DNA from: Dietzia psychralcaliphila
GTDB lineage: Bacteria; Actinomycetota; Actinomycetes; Mycobacteriales; Mycobacteriaceae
Length of the DNA: 64,000 bases
Direction of reading: 5' to 3'
Assembly: GCF_003096095.1 (NCBI RefSeq)
Contig: NZ_CP015453.1
Location: forward strand, 2,542,001 to 2,606,000
Shown here one piece after another: positions 25,585 through 35,373 of this stretch (its first letter is position 1; each line of letters opens with the position of its first letter). The position numbers and the translations under genes are program-made. The notes under the pieces are model-generated. The model worked only from the letters and a program-made list of their open reading frames with translations, did no database searches and was not told the origin of the DNA.

Positions 25585-26184
25585 GTGAGTACCGCTGACG
25601 CCCCCGGACCCAGACTCGTCGTGGGCCTGGCCAACCCCGGTCCCGACTACGAGGGCACGCGCCACAACATCGGCTGGGACGTACTGGTCGAGCTCGCGTC
25701 CCGCGCCCTGCCCATGCCGGCGAGCTTCCAGTCGCACAAACGGACCAACTGCGAGGTCGCGCAGACGCGGCTCGCCGACCAGCCCGTGATCCTGGCCCGG
25801 CCGCGCAGCTACATGAACCTGTCCGGCGGCCCCGTCGCGGCGGTGGCCAAGTACTTCTCCGTGGCACCCACCGACGTGATCGTGGTGCACGACGAGATCG
25901 ACATCGACTTCGGCCAGGTCCGCCTCAAGCGCGGTGGCGGCGAGGGCGGGCACAACGGCCTGCGCTCGGTGACCAGCGCCCTCGGCACCCGCGACTACAT
26001 CCGCGTCCGCGCGGGAGTCGGCCGCCCGCCCGGACGGATGGCGGTGGCGGACTACGTCCTCAAGCGCTTCTCCAAGCTCGAGCAGCCCGACGTGCCGTTC
26101 CTGATCCAGGACGCCGCCGACGCCGTCGAACTGCTGCTCAAGCATGGCCTCGACACCGCCCAGAACCAGGTTCACACGACGTGA
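25585..26184 (+). CDS. pth: Peptidyl-tRNA hydrolase
   Basis: A 199-residue enzyme that releases tRNA from peptidyl-tRNA dropped by the ribosome. Signature stretches include VVGLANPGPDYEGTRHNIGWD with the catalytic His, RPRSYMNLSGGPVAAV, VVHDEIDIDFGQVRLKRGGG and GHNGLRSV. I chose GTG 25585, eight codons before LVVGLANPG; an upstream ATG at 25577 is out of frame. Its stop overlaps the DUF1990 gene's GTG (GTGA). The rplY-pth order is that of mycobacteria, with lysEG inserted here. Confidence 0.94.
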   Translation: MSTADAPGPRLVVGLANPGPDYEGTRHNIGWDVLVELASRALPMPASFQSHKRTNCEVAQTRLADQPVILARPRSYMNLSGGPVAAVAKYFSVAPTDVIVVHDEIDIDFGQVRLKRGGGEGGHNGLRSVTSALGTRDYIRVRAGVGRPPGRMAVADYVLKRFSKLEQPDVPFLIQDAADAVELLLKHGLDTAQNQVHTT

Positions 26185-26678
26185 GTCGGGCAGGACGCAC
26201 GCGCAGGTTCACGCGCGAGGCCGTCCTGGGCAGCGGGCGGGATCTGCTCGAGCGGGCCGGTGAGGACCTGATGAACTGGGAGATGCACCGACGCGCGGGC
26301 CTCGTCGTCGTCGTGGATGGTGGGGTCGCCGTCGGTCGCCGGGTGCGGCTCAGGCCGCGCACCGGACCGGCCGCCTGGCTCCGGCTCACCGCTCCCTGCG
26401 AGGTCACCGACGTCGTCCACACCGCGCAGGCCAGGGGCTTCACCTATCGGGCCCTTCCCGGCCACCCCGAGCGCGGCACCGAGACCTTCCTCGTGCACCG
26501 CGACCCGGGCACCGACGTGGTCCGACTGCGGATCGACGCCGAATCCGCACCCGCGACGCTACTCGCCACGCTGGGCGCGCCCATCGCCCGCGCAGAACAG
26601 GACCGGATCACCCGCCGGTACCTCGCCGCGCTCGGTGGCATGGAACTCGGTGGCAGGGAACTCGGCGGCAGGCAGTAG
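26181..26678 (+). CDS. DUF1990 (UPF0548)-family protein
   Basis: A 165-residue soluble protein matching the DUF1990 family by the motif GFTYRALPGHPERGTETFLVH (residues ~79-99) and the pattern of a basic beta-rich core. The function is unknown. The last ~15 residues are a small GMELGG/RELGGR repeat. GTG 26181 overlaps the pth stop, so the two are co-translated. A bidirectional hairpin follows at 26710-26743. Confidence 0.75.
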   Translation: MSRAGRTRRFTREAVLGSGRDLLERAGEDLMNWEMHRRAGLVVVVDGGVAVGRRVRLRPRTGPAAWLRLTAPCEVTDVVHTAQARGFTYRALPGHPERGTETFLVHRDPGTDVVRLRIDAESAPATLLATLGAPIARAEQDRITRRYLAALGGMELGGRELGGRQ

Positions 26679-26709
26679 AGGTCACCAGCTCTGCCGTCCG
26701 GCGACGAGC

Positions 26710-26743
26710 CCGCGCCCCTCCCGGTTCACCGGAAGGGGCGCGG
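26710..26743. terminator. Bidirectional hairpin terminator between DUF1990 and nucleotidase genes
   Basis: CCGCGCCCCT (26710-26719) pairs with AGGGGCGCGG (26734-26743), with an inner CCGG/CCGG stem, one mismatch and a TTCA loop. It lies between the two convergent stops, 31 bases from one and 28 from the other. Confidence 0.78.
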
Positions 26744-26771
26744 TCGGCTCAGGTGGTGCGGTCCGTTCGCG

Positions 26772-28874
26772 TCAGCGCACCGGGGCGGGCGCGGTGGCGC
26801 CAGCCGTGACGGGCACCGTGATGACGGTCCCCGTGTCGGTAGTGATCGTCAACGCCGTCTCCCCGGCAGGGGTGCCCGCAGGGATCGTCACGGTGATGTC
26901 GACGCGGCCGTCGAGCGGGGTGACATGGGCGGCCGGCCCGAAGGTCACGTCATCGATCCCGGACACCGCGTCGAAGGTTCCGAGCGAGGCCCCGCCCAGC
27001 TCCACCGTGGCGGTCCGGGTGGTGGGCGCGCCGAGCGAGGTCAGGTCGAGATCGCTGAGGGTGAACGAGTACTCCTGCCCCGCCTGGACCGTGCCGGGCA
27101 GGTTCGAGGCGGCCACCGCACTGCGGGCGAAGTCGGGATCGATGCCCTCGACGCGGCGCTCGGCCAGGTAGCCCTGCCACGCCTCCGAGTCCACCAGGCC
27201 GGTGTCCCGCACGTCGGTGCCCTCGGCGAACTCCGTGAAGTTGTCGCCACCCGCGGCGAGGAAGCTGGCCGCGGCCACCCGGTAGCTCGCGGCCGGGTCC
27301 ACGGGGGCGCCGTCGATGGTGATCGAGGTGATCCGGTCGCCCGCGGGACTGGTCGGGTCGAACGTCCACGTGAGGTTGTCCGAGGTCCCCAACGCGAGGA
27401 ACGGTCGGGACGAGCCCGCAGGCTGCCACTGCTGCTCGAGGACGTTGCGGACCTGCTCACCCGTCAGCGACATGGTGACCAGGGTGTTGGCGAACGGCAG
27501 GACCTCGTTGGCCTCGGCCAGAGTGATGTTGCCGTCCTGGTCGGCCGGGTCGTTGAAGAGCTCCGCCCGCAGTCCGCCCGAGTTCATGAAGCCGATGTCC
27601 GCGCCGCCGCGGTCTGCCACGGCGTCCTTGACGAACTGGCCCACGAGGTTGCCCAGGGCCGACTCCGAGAGCCGATCGTCGCGGGTGCCGTTCCGGTAGG
27701 CCGTGGTGATGTCGCCGGTGACGGTGCCGACGGGCTGGCTGCCCACGATCTCGGCATCCGCCAGGGTGGCGTCGACGATCTGCTTGACGTCGGCCACGAC
27801 CGGGTTGGACAGGTCGGCACCGGCGGCCGACGAGGGCACCGCCACGTTCTCCTGGGTGAAGCCGATGACCTCGCGCGTCTCCGGGTCGACATCGAACGTC
27901 ACCCGGCCGATGTGACCGCCGTAGGACCCGGCCTGGAGCACCGGTCGGGTCGTCGGGCCCCCGGTCTCGGTGCCGCCGAGTGACCCGGTGAGCGACCCGA
28001 GCGAGCCCCCCGCCAGGCCGGTGCGGTCGACCGAGCCGACCAGGCCGGTGCGCTCACCGGCCGGCTTCTCGCCCTCCCAGGCGAAGAGCTGGTGGCTGTG
28101 ACCGGTGAAGATCGCATCCACGCTGCCGGCGGTGCGGGTGACGATGTCGTCGAACACCTCGGACTGGGCGCGCGCGACCTCGATCGACCCCGCGGCAGGG
28201 GCGCCCTCGTGGTACTCGGCCACGATGATGTCGGCCTCGCCGTTGGAATCGTCGCCGTCGGTCAGCTGGTCGGCGACACGGTTGACCGCGTCCACCGGGT
28301 CACTGAACTGGACGCCCACCATGCCACTCGGGCTGACGAGGGTCGGCGTCTCCTCGGTGACCACACCGATCACGCCGACGGTCAGCCCGCTGACCTCGTG
28401 GAGCGAGTACTCCTTCATGCCCACGCCGTCGACGGTCACGTTGGCGGCCAGGTAGTCCCAGTCCGCGGCGGGCTCGATGCGCCCCTGGAAGTCCTCGACG
28501 CCCCGGTCGAACTCGTGGTTGCCCACGGCCGAGGAGGCGAGCCCCAGCGCGTTGAGCACGTCGATGGTCGGTTGGTCGTCCCTGAACGCCGAGGCGAACA
28601 GCGACCCGCCCACGTTGTCGCCCGCGGACAGCAGCAGGCTCGAGTCCGCCCCGGCCTCGGCGCGCAGCGACTCGATCGTGTCCGCGAAGGCCACCGTGGA
28701 CGGCTGAGCGGCCGAGATGCGTCCGTGGTAATCCGTGATGTTGAGCAGGGTGACCTTGTCGGTCGCGGAGCCATCAGCGGTCTGCGCTGCGACGACGGGC
28801 GCGGAGACGAGCGCGCCGGTCGCGAGGGTGCAGACCACGGTCGCGGCGATGTGCCGGGACGTGAGCGAGAACAC
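26772..28874 (-). CDS. Secreted 5'-nucleotidase / 2',3'-cyclic phosphodiesterase-like metallophosphatase
   Basis: A 700-residue exported enzyme. A signal peptide covers residues ~1-30 (hydrophobic AATVVCTLATGALVSAPVVA, then AQT). The metallophosphoesterase domain has DYH (48-50), GDN (85-87) and GNHE (118-121), with a later GHSH. The 5'-nucleotidase C-terminal substrate-binding domain follows (LSESALGNLVGQFVKDAV ... FMNSGGLRAELF). A ~90-residue beta-sandwich-like tail ends the protein. It likely scavenges phosphate and nucleosides from external nucleotides. GTG 28874 is the start that places the signal peptide at the N-terminus; no good ribosome binding site is visible, so the start is less certain. 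Confidence 0.88.
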   Translation of the reverse strand: MFSLTSRHIAATVVCTLATGALVSAPVVAAQTADGSATDKVTLLNITDYHGRISAAQPSTVAFADTIESLRAEAGADSSLLLSAGDNVGGSLFASAFRDDQPTIDVLNALGLASSAVGNHEFDRGVEDFQGRIEPAADWDYLAANVTVDGVGMKEYSLHEVSGLTVGVIGVVTEETPTLVSPSGMVGVQFSDPVDAVNRVADQLTDGDDSNGEADIIVAEYHEGAPAAGSIEVARAQSEVFDDIVTRTAGSVDAIFTGHSHQLFAWEGEKPAGERTGLVGSVDRTGLAGGSLGSLTGSLGGTETGGPTTRPVLQAGSYGGHIGRVTFDVDPETREVIGFTQENVAVPSSAAGADLSNPVVADVKQIVDATLADAEIVGSQPVGTVTGDITTAYRNGTRDDRLSESALGNLVGQFVKDAVADRGGADIGFMNSGGLRAELFNDPADQDGNITLAEANEVLPFANTLVTMSLTGEQVRNVLEQQWQPAGSSRPFLALGTSDNLTWTFDPTSPAGDRITSITIDGAPVDPAASYRVAAASFLAAGGDNFTEFAEGTDVRDTGLVDSEAWQGYLAERRVEGIDPDFARSAVAASNLPGTVQAGQEYSFTLSDLDLTSLGAPTTRTATVELGGASLGTFDAVSGIDDVTFGPAAHVTPLDGRVDITVTIPAGTPAGETALTITTDTGTVITVPVTAGATAPAPVR

Positions 28875-29074
28875 GTGGATTGTCCGTTCGTCGTAGTTCC
28901 GGCACGCCCTTCTGGCAGACCGGTGCGGCACCCACGGTGCCCACGCGGCCGCACGAAACCAATAGTGGCCCTCAGGAGTTAGCGAGCTTGTCGCCCCCGC
29001 GTACCGGGTGTCCGCACCCTGTTTGACCTCGACTTTCCATCTGCCACTCCAGCCCCGGGCGTCACACGGCCGGA

Positions 29075-29105
29075 TTGGGAGGTGGAGCGGGAACGCACGT
29101 ACTCT
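29075..29105 (+). promoter_or_regulatory. Possible promoter of prfC
   Basis: TTGGGA (29075-29080) and TACTCT (29100-29105) are 19 bases apart, slightly long spacing, 44 bases before the GTG start of prfC. This is the best match in the 274-bp divergent region with the nucleotidase gene. Confidence 0.35.
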
Positions 29106-29148
29106 GAGAAGACGACGGCAAGGGCCGCCGGAGCACCGAGGAGGACGC

Positions 29149-30822
29149 GTGACCGAGACCGCCGAGGACACCGGGACGACCGGACGGCAGGCAGGTCCCG
29201 ATGCGTCACGACACGTCGCCGCGGAGGTCTCGCGCCGCCGCACCTTCGCCGTGATCGCCCACCCCGATGCCGGCAAGTCCACGCTCACCGAGGCGCTCGC
29301 ACTCCACGCGCGGGTCATCACCGAGGCCGGTGCCGTCCACGGCAAATCCGGTCGTCGGGCCACCGTCTCGGACTGGATGGAGATGGAGAAGGCCCGCGGC
29401 ATCTCCGTCAGCTCCACGGCGTTGCAGTTCACCTACAAGCCGGCCGGGTCGCCGGAGGACGACGACCCCTACGTCATCAACCTCGTCGACACCCCCGGTC
29501 ACGCCGACTTCTCCGAGGACACCTACCGGGTCCTCACCGCCGTGGACGCAGCGGTCATGCTCATCGACGCCGCCAAGGGCCTCGAGCCGCAGACGCTCAA
29601 ACTGTTCCGGGTGTGCAAGCACAACGGCCTGCCCATCATCACGGTCATCAACAAGTGGGACCGACCGGGGCAGGCGCCGCTGGAACTGTTGGACGAGATC
29701 ACCGAGCAGATCGGCCTGGTCCCCACCCCGCTGTTCATGCCGGTGGGCATCGCCGGCGACTACCGGGGCCTGCTCCGCCGCGGCGACGACGGGGCGCCCG
29801 AGGAGTACATCCACTTCACCCGCACCGCCGGTGGCTCGACCATCGCCCCGGAGGAGCACTACGACCCGGCCACAGCCGCCGAGCGTGAGGGCGATGTCTG
29901 GGAGACCGCCGTCGAGGAGTCCGAGCTGCTCTCGGCCATGGGGCAGGACCACGATCAGGAGCTGTATCTGGCCGGCGAGACCAGCCCGGTGATCTTCGCC
30001 TCGGCGATGCTCAACTTCGGCGTCCACCAGATCCTCGACGCACTGGTCGAGCTCGCCCCGCCGCCGCACGCGTGGGACACCGTCTCCGGCGTCCCGCGCG
30101 AGACCTCGGACCCGTTCTCCGCCGTCGTGTTCAAGGTGCAGGCCGGAATGGACGCCGCGCACCGCGACCGGCTCGCGTTCATGCGCGTGGTCTCGGGCGA
30201 GTTCGAGCGCGGCATGGTGGTCACGCACGCACAGTCCGCCAAGCCGTTCACCACCAAGTACGCGCTCACCGTCTTCGGCCGCGACCGCACCACCGTCGAG
30301 ACCGCCTACCCGGGAGACGTCGTAGGCCTGGTCAACGCCACCGCCCTGGCCCCCGGCGACACCCTCTACACCGGTAAGAAGGTGCAATTCCCCCCGATCC
30401 CCCAGTTCGCACCCGAGCACTTCGCCGTGGTCCGCGCGCAGTCGCTGGGCAAGTACAAGCAGTTCCGCAAGGCGATCGACCAGCTGGCCGCCGAGGGCGT
30501 GGTGCAGGTCCTGCGCAACGACATCCGCGGCGACGCCAACCCCGTCATGGCGGCGGTCGGTCCGATGCAGTTCGAGGTGGTCACCGCCCGCATGAAGACC
30601 GAGTTCAACGTCGAGGTGGTGGTCGACAATCTGCCGTACTCGATCGCCCGCCGCACCGACGCGGCCTCCGCGGACGAGCTCGGCCGCCAGCGCGGGGTCG
30701 AGGTGTTCCAGCGCACCGACGGCGAGCTGCTGGCACTGTTCGGCGACAAATGGCGCCTGCAGTACATCAGCAAGGAGATGGAGCACCTCACCATCGAGCC
30801 ACTCGTCGCCGACACCGCCTGA
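29149..30822 (+). CDS. prfC: Peptide chain release factor 3
   Basis: A 557-residue translational GTPase that recycles RF1/RF2 from the ribosome. G motifs visible: G1 AHPDAGKST, G3 DTPGHADFSEDTYR, G4 NKWDRPG, with the RF3-type GKSGRRATVSDWMEMEKARG switch I region. EF-Tu-like domain II and the RF3 C-terminal domain follow (AVGPMQFEVVTARMKTEFNV). GTG 29149 follows GAGGAGGA. Full length for the family. Confidence 0.94.
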   Translation: MTETAEDTGTTGRQAGPDASRHVAAEVSRRRTFAVIAHPDAGKSTLTEALALHARVITEAGAVHGKSGRRATVSDWMEMEKARGISVSSTALQFTYKPAGSPEDDDPYVINLVDTPGHADFSEDTYRVLTAVDAAVMLIDAAKGLEPQTLKLFRVCKHNGLPIITVINKWDRPGQAPLELLDEITEQIGLVPTPLFMPVGIAGDYRGLLRRGDDGAPEEYIHFTRTAGGSTIAPEEHYDPATAAEREGDVWETAVEESELLSAMGQDHDQELYLAGETSPVIFASAMLNFGVHQILDALVELAPPPHAWDTVSGVPRETSDPFSAVVFKVQAGMDAAHRDRLAFMRVVSGEFERGMVVTHAQSAKPFTTKYALTVFGRDRTTVETAYPGDVVGLVNATALAPGDTLYTGKKVQFPPIPQFAPEHFAVVRAQSLGKYKQFRKAIDQLAAEGVVQVLRNDIRGDANPVMAAVGPMQFEVVTARMKTEFNVEVVVDNLPYSIARRTDAASADELGRQRGVEVFQRTDGELLALFGDKWRLQYISKEMEHLTIEPLVADTA

Positions 30823-30982
30823 CACTCGCGCCACCCAGGCCCCATCGGCCCCGAAAGAGCTCTGAACAGCTGTCCAGAAATAGCCGGGATAGGCCCTGCG
30901 ACGGCCGGTTCGTGGTTAAGCTCCCTTTCACGCCGACGCCCCCGCCGACCCACGGCGGGTGCCGTCTGAGAGGGGCACGGGC

Positions 30983-32608
30983 ATGGGACGCAGCAGGTCG
31001 ACCGCGGGGAGAACGATCACAGGCGAGTGGCCGCGCGCAGCGTTGGCCCTGTTCATGGCAGTGATGGTGGTTGTTCCACTGACCGCCGCACCGACCCGCG
31101 CCGCCGCCCCCATCAGAGGCATGGTGGACGCCCACGCCCACATCGCCGCGTCCCAGGCGTTCGGCGGCGCGCTGCGGTGCGGTGAGCCGTTCGCCCCCGG
31201 CGGGATGGCGCAGGCCTTGGCGGACTGCCCCACCCACTCGGACTTCGGTCACTTCTCGCTGCTCGAGTCGATCCTCGGCGGTACCCCGGTCCCCGGCGGC
31301 ACGCAGGGCTACCCCACCTTCGCGCAGTGGCCGGCCCACGATTCGCAGCTCCACGAGCAGGCCTATTACACCGGCATCGAGCGGGCGTGGCGGGGCGGAC
31401 TGCGGGTGCTCAACAACCACCTGGTGGCCAACCGAGTGCTGTGTGAGGCGCTGATCGGCTCGCCGAACCCGTGCGACGAGATGGACCAACTACGCCGGCA
31501 GGTCGACTACATGAACCGGATGGAGGCCCACATCGACGCCGAGCACGGCGGTCCCGGCCAGGGGTGGTTCCGGATCGCGCGGTCTCCCGGGGAGGTTCGT
31601 GCGGTCGCGGCGCAGGGCAAGCTCGCGGTGACGCTGGGCGTGGAGGCGTCCGAACCGTTCGGGTGCCGGATGGTGAACGACGTGCCGCTCTGTTCGGCCG
31701 AGGACATCGACCGCGGCCTGGACGAGTTCGCCTCGTGGGGCGTGTCCACCGTGTTCCCGGTCCACAAGTTCGACAACGCCCTCGGGGGCGCCCGCATGGA
31801 CGAGGACCTGGCGGGCCTGGCCGTGAACATCGGCAACAAGATCGGGACCCAGCGATTCTGGGAGACCGAGCCGTGTACGGGCCCCGACGCGGACCACGAG
31901 CAGCCGATCGCCAGCACCGCGGTCGCGGACGGACTGGGTGCGGCGTCGTCGGGTGCGCCCGCGGGAGCAGCGCTGCCCGTGTACCCCGAGGCGCCCCTGT
32001 GCAACGTCCGCGGCTTGACCCCGCTCGGCGAGCACGCGGTCCGCGGGATGATGGCGCGCGGCATGGTGATCAACATCGACCACATGGGTGTCAAGACCGC
32101 GAACCGCACGCTCGACATCGCCGCGGAGACGCGGTATACGGGCCTGGTCGTGGATCACACCTGGGCCACCCCGGGCATCACGCGCCGCGTGCACGAACAG
32201 GGCGGGTTCGTGGCCGCGTTCGCCTGGCCCGCCGACCCCACCGAGAACTTCGAGACCAGTTTCCTCGAGGCGTGGCGGGCCAACACCGCCGGCGCGACCC
32301 GGCCGTTCGACGGCTACGGCTTCGGCTCCGACGTCAACGGCCTGGCCCCGCTCGCGGACCCCCGTCCCAGCGCGGCCACCGACCCGCTGGTCTACCCGTT
32401 CACCGCGCTCAGCGGCGAGGTGATGGACCGCTGGCAATTCGGTGACCGGGTTTACGATCTCAACGTCGACGGCGTCGCCCACTACGGCCTCTACGCGGAC
32501 TGGGCGGCCGACCTGCTGCACCGGGCCGGACCGGACCGCCCCGAGCTGGAGCGCCAACTCATGGGCGGCGCCGAGGCGTGGACGGCCAACTGGGAACGCG
32601 TGCGGTGA
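30983..32608 (+). CDS. Secreted membrane-dipeptidase-like (peptidase M19/amidohydrolase fold) protein
   Basis: A 541-residue exported protein. A signal peptide occupies residues ~1-40 (hydrophobic AALALFMAVMVVVPLTAAP). The mature chain opens with the metal motif GMVDAHAHI and has later histidines in the TIM-barrel positions expected for renal-dipeptidase-like enzymes (FPVHKFDNALGG, VINIDHMGV, VDHTWATPGI, GSDVNGL). Family members hydrolyse dipeptides or related amides. Substrate and metals are not determined. ATG 30983 follows GAGAGGGG. Its stop overlaps the MFS gene's GTG, so the two are coupled, suggesting hydrolysis outside followed by uptake. Confidence 0.72.
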   Translation: MGRSRSTAGRTITGEWPRAALALFMAVMVVVPLTAAPTRAAAPIRGMVDAHAHIAASQAFGGALRCGEPFAPGGMAQALADCPTHSDFGHFSLLESILGGTPVPGGTQGYPTFAQWPAHDSQLHEQAYYTGIERAWRGGLRVLNNHLVANRVLCEALIGSPNPCDEMDQLRRQVDYMNRMEAHIDAEHGGPGQGWFRIARSPGEVRAVAAQGKLAVTLGVEASEPFGCRMVNDVPLCSAEDIDRGLDEFASWGVSTVFPVHKFDNALGGARMDEDLAGLAVNIGNKIGTQRFWETEPCTGPDADHEQPIASTAVADGLGAASSGAPAGAALPVYPEAPLCNVRGLTPLGEHAVRGMMARGMVINIDHMGVKTANRTLDIAAETRYTGLVVDHTWATPGITRRVHEQGGFVAAFAWPADPTENFETSFLEAWRANTAGATRPFDGYGFGSDVNGLAPLADPRPSAATDPLVYPFTALSGEVMDRWQFGDRVYDLNVDGVAHYGLYADWAADLLHRAGPDRPELERQLMGGAEAWTANWERVR

Positions 32609-33894
32609 CCCGACCCGCCGACCGCGTCGGCCCGCTGTGGATCCTGGCGCTCACACTCGGCGTCGTGGCGGTGTTCGCCTCGTGGTTCGGCCCGCTGCAG
32701 ATCCTCCTGCCCGTACAGACCGACAGGATCGGCGGGCCGGGAGGACGGGAGGCGCTACTCGGACTGGTCGTCGGTGTCGGGGCGGCCGTCGCCCTGGTGG
32801 CCAACCCGATCTGGGGACTGATCTCCGACCGGTGCCGTGCGAGGCTCGGCACCCGCATGCCGGTGGTGTACGTGGGCACGGCGATCGGTGTGGCGGGCCA
32901 GGTGGTTCTCCTGACCGCCGACTCCGGCCCGGCCACTGTCGCGGGGTGGGTCCTCGTGCAGTTGGGGTTCAACGGACCGTTCGCGGTGCTGGCCGCCCTG
33001 ATGGCCGACCGCGTGCCCGAGCAGCAGCGGGGCGTGGTGGGGTCACTGTTCGGGGTGGGCCAGATCGTCGGCGTGATCAGCGGCGTCGTGGTGGCGGAGT
33101 CCGTCGGTGGTAGCGCGATCGGATACCTGGTGCTCGCGGTGCTCACGCCGGCGCTGCTCTCGGCGATCGTGGTGGCGGGGCGTGCGGCACCGGTCGCGTC
33201 CCCGGCCCACGCGGTCACAGGTGGTGGCGGGGTCGGCGATGACGCGGGAGCCGGGGCCGGAACGGGAGTCGACGGCCAGGCGGGAACCGACGCCGTCGCA
33301 CGTTCCAGGGTCGCCCTCGCGGACTTCCGTCCGACCCGTCAGTACGCGTGGGCGTGGCTGCTGCGGTTCCTCATGAACCTCACCAACGCCATCCTGCTGG
33401 TGTACCTGTTCTTCTTCCTCGACTCCGTGGTGGGGGCGCCCGACCCCGGCAGTTCTGTCCTCGTGGTCACCGTCATCACGCTCGTCCTCTCCGCGGTCTG
33501 TGCGGCGATGGCCGGGTCGTTCTCCGACCGGCTCCACCGGCGCCGCGAGTTCGCCGCGGCCGGGGCCCTGATCACCGCCGGCGGATTGCTCGGCCTCGCG
33601 GCGTCGACCACCATGCCCGCCGTGCTGGCCGCCGCAGCCGTGCTCGGCGTGGGCTGGGGACTGTTCATCGCGGTCGACATGGCGATCATCACCGGCTCCC
33701 TGGCGACTTCCGGCACCGCGGGCACCCTGCTGGGCGTGGCCAACATCGCCACCTCATTGCCGCAGGTGGTCGCACCCGCGATCGCCGTGCCGCTGGTCAC
33801 CTCGGCGGCCGGTTACCCCGCCCTCTACTGGGCGGGAGCCGGCATCGCCGTCGCCGCCGCCCTGTGCACCCTGCCGCTCCGCGGCGTCCGCTAG
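32605..33894 (+). CDS. Major facilitator superfamily transporter
   Basis: A 429-residue transporter with about 12 hydrophobic segments and the MFS loop-2/3 type motif GLISDRCRARLGTRMP and a second-half counterpart FSDRLHRRREF. A glycine/alanine/aspartate-rich linker (residues ~205-232, GGGGVGDDAGAGAGTGVDG) separates the two six-helix halves. It is coupled to the dipeptidase-like gene and precedes a GH1 glucosidase by 24 bases, so sugar or glycoside uptake is likely. The GPH/sugar-transporter look supports this weakly. Confidence 0.83.
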   Translation: MTRPADRVGPLWILALTLGVVAVFASWFGPLQILLPVQTDRIGGPGGREALLGLVVGVGAAVALVANPIWGLISDRCRARLGTRMPVVYVGTAIGVAGQVVLLTADSGPATVAGWVLVQLGFNGPFAVLAALMADRVPEQQRGVVGSLFGVGQIVGVISGVVVAESVGGSAIGYLVLAVLTPALLSAIVVAGRAAPVASPAHAVTGGGGVGDDAGAGAGTGVDGQAGTDAVARSRVALADFRPTRQYAWAWLLRFLMNLTNAILLVYLFFFLDSVVGAPDPGSSVLVVTVITLVLSAVCAAMAGSFSDRLHRRREFAAAGALITAGGLLGLAASTTMPAVLAAAAVLGVGWGLFIAVDMAIITGSLATSGTAGTLLGVANIATSLPQVVAPAIAVPLVTSAAGYPALYWAGAGIAVAAALCTLPLRGVR

Positions 33895-33918
33895 CACCCA
33901 CCTGGAAGGACCCCTTAG

Positions 33919-35364
33919 TTGCGCTCCCGAGACCCGATCCTGCCCCCCGGATTCCGCCTGGGCACGGCCACCGCCGCCGCCCAGATCGAGGGCGGGGCCG
34001 ACGCCGACGGGCGCGGCCCGAGCATCTGGGACACCTTCGCCGCCGAGCCCGGCCGCATCCGCGGCGGCGACACCCCGGCCGTGGCGTGCGATCACTACCA
34101 CCGTCATGCCGAGGACGTCCGCGACCTGGCCGACCTGGGCGTCGACGACTACCGGTTCTCGATCTCCTGGTCGCGGATCCTGCCCACTGGGCGCGGGCAG
34201 GTCAACGGGCCCGGCCTGGACTTCTACTCACGGCTCGTCGACGACCTCCTGGCGGCCGGCATCCGCCCGGTGCCCACCCTCTACCACTGGGACCTGCCGC
34301 AGGCCCTGCAGGACGAGGGCGGCTGGCTGGCGCGGGACACCTCGCAGGCTCTGGCGGACTACGCCGCCGTGGTGGTGGAGGCCCTGGGCGACCGCGTCAC
34401 CCGCTGGCTCACGCTCAACGAGATGAACGTCCACACCCTCTACGGCCACGGACTCACCGATCACGCGCCCGCCCTCGGGTTGGGGTTGGACTGCCTGCCC
34501 GTGGCCCACAACCTGCTCCGCGCACACGGGCTGGCGGTCCGGGCGATCCGCGCCGCCGGCCCCCATCACGAGGTGGGGGTGGTGCAACAGCACTTTCCCG
34601 TCACGGCCGCCACCGACGCCCCCGAGGACGTGGAGGCCGCCGACCTCTTCCGCATCCTGACCAACTGGCTGTTCTCCGATCCCGTCCTCCGCGGCGCCTA
34701 TCCGCAGGACTGGGTGGCCGAGCTCGTCATGAACTCCGCGGGCCTGACCCCCGCGCAGCTCGAGCAGGACCTCGTCGTCATCGCGAGCCCCCTCGACCAC
34801 TACGGCGTGAACTACTACGAACCCACGGTGATCGAATCCCCCCGACCGGACACGGACTATTCCGGGGTGCTCGAGGTGGACTTCCCGGAGGACATGCCGT
34901 TCCGCCCGGTGCGTACCGAGGGCGTCGAGCGGACCGACTTCGACTGGCCCGTCGTGCCGTCGGGACTCACCGACATCCTCGTGGCGCTCCACGAGCGCTA
35001 CCCGGGGCTGCCGCCGGTGACGGTCACCGAGAACGGGTGCTCGTACCACGACAGCCCCGGTGCGGACGGCGCGGTCCACGACGAACGTCGGATCGACTAC
35101 CTGCGCGCGCACCTGGCCGCCGTCGCGGACGCCGTCGACGCCGGCGTGGACGTGCGCGGGTACTACGTGTGGTCGGCGATGGACAACTTCGAATGGGCCG
35201 CCGGGTACGCCGAGCGCTTCGGCCTGGTCCACGTAGACCACACCACCCAGACGCGGACCCGCAAGGACTCCTGGTACTGGTACCGCGACCTCATCGCCAG
35301 GCATCGGAACCGGGGCGCCGGGTTTGGTCCGACACGGGCCTCCGGGGCGCATCCGGCGGACTAA
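33919..35364 (+). CDS. GH1 family beta-glucosidase
   Basis: A 481-residue cytosolic glycoside hydrolase. GH1 signatures: N-terminal FRLGTATAAAQIEGG, acid/base Glu168 in LTLNEMN (a variant of the usual NEP), and nucleophile Glu371 in VTVTENGCSY. The C-terminal WSAMDNFEWAAGYAERFGLVHVD is the aglycone/glycone-binding region. It cleaves beta-glucosides or similar. The start is TTG 33919, supported by AAGGA nine bases upstream; no ATG/GTG fits the conserved N-terminus. It is likely in one transcript with the MFS gene. Confidence 0.93.
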   Translation: MRSRDPILPPGFRLGTATAAAQIEGGADADGRGPSIWDTFAAEPGRIRGGDTPAVACDHYHRHAEDVRDLADLGVDDYRFSISWSRILPTGRGQVNGPGLDFYSRLVDDLLAAGIRPVPTLYHWDLPQALQDEGGWLARDTSQALADYAAVVVEALGDRVTRWLTLNEMNVHTLYGHGLTDHAPALGLGLDCLPVAHNLLRAHGLAVRAIRAAGPHHEVGVVQQHFPVTAATDAPEDVEAADLFRILTNWLFSDPVLRGAYPQDWVAELVMNSAGLTPAQLEQDLVVIASPLDHYGVNYYEPTVIESPRPDTDYSGVLEVDFPEDMPFRPVRTEGVERTDFDWPVVPSGLTDILVALHERYPGLPPVTVTENGCSYHDSPGADGAVHDERRIDYLRAHLAAVADAVDAGVDVRGYYVWSAMDNFEWAAGYAERFGLVHVDHTTQTRTRKDSWYWYRDLIARHRNRGAGFGPTRASGAHPAD

Positions 35365-35373
35365 GCTGGGCGG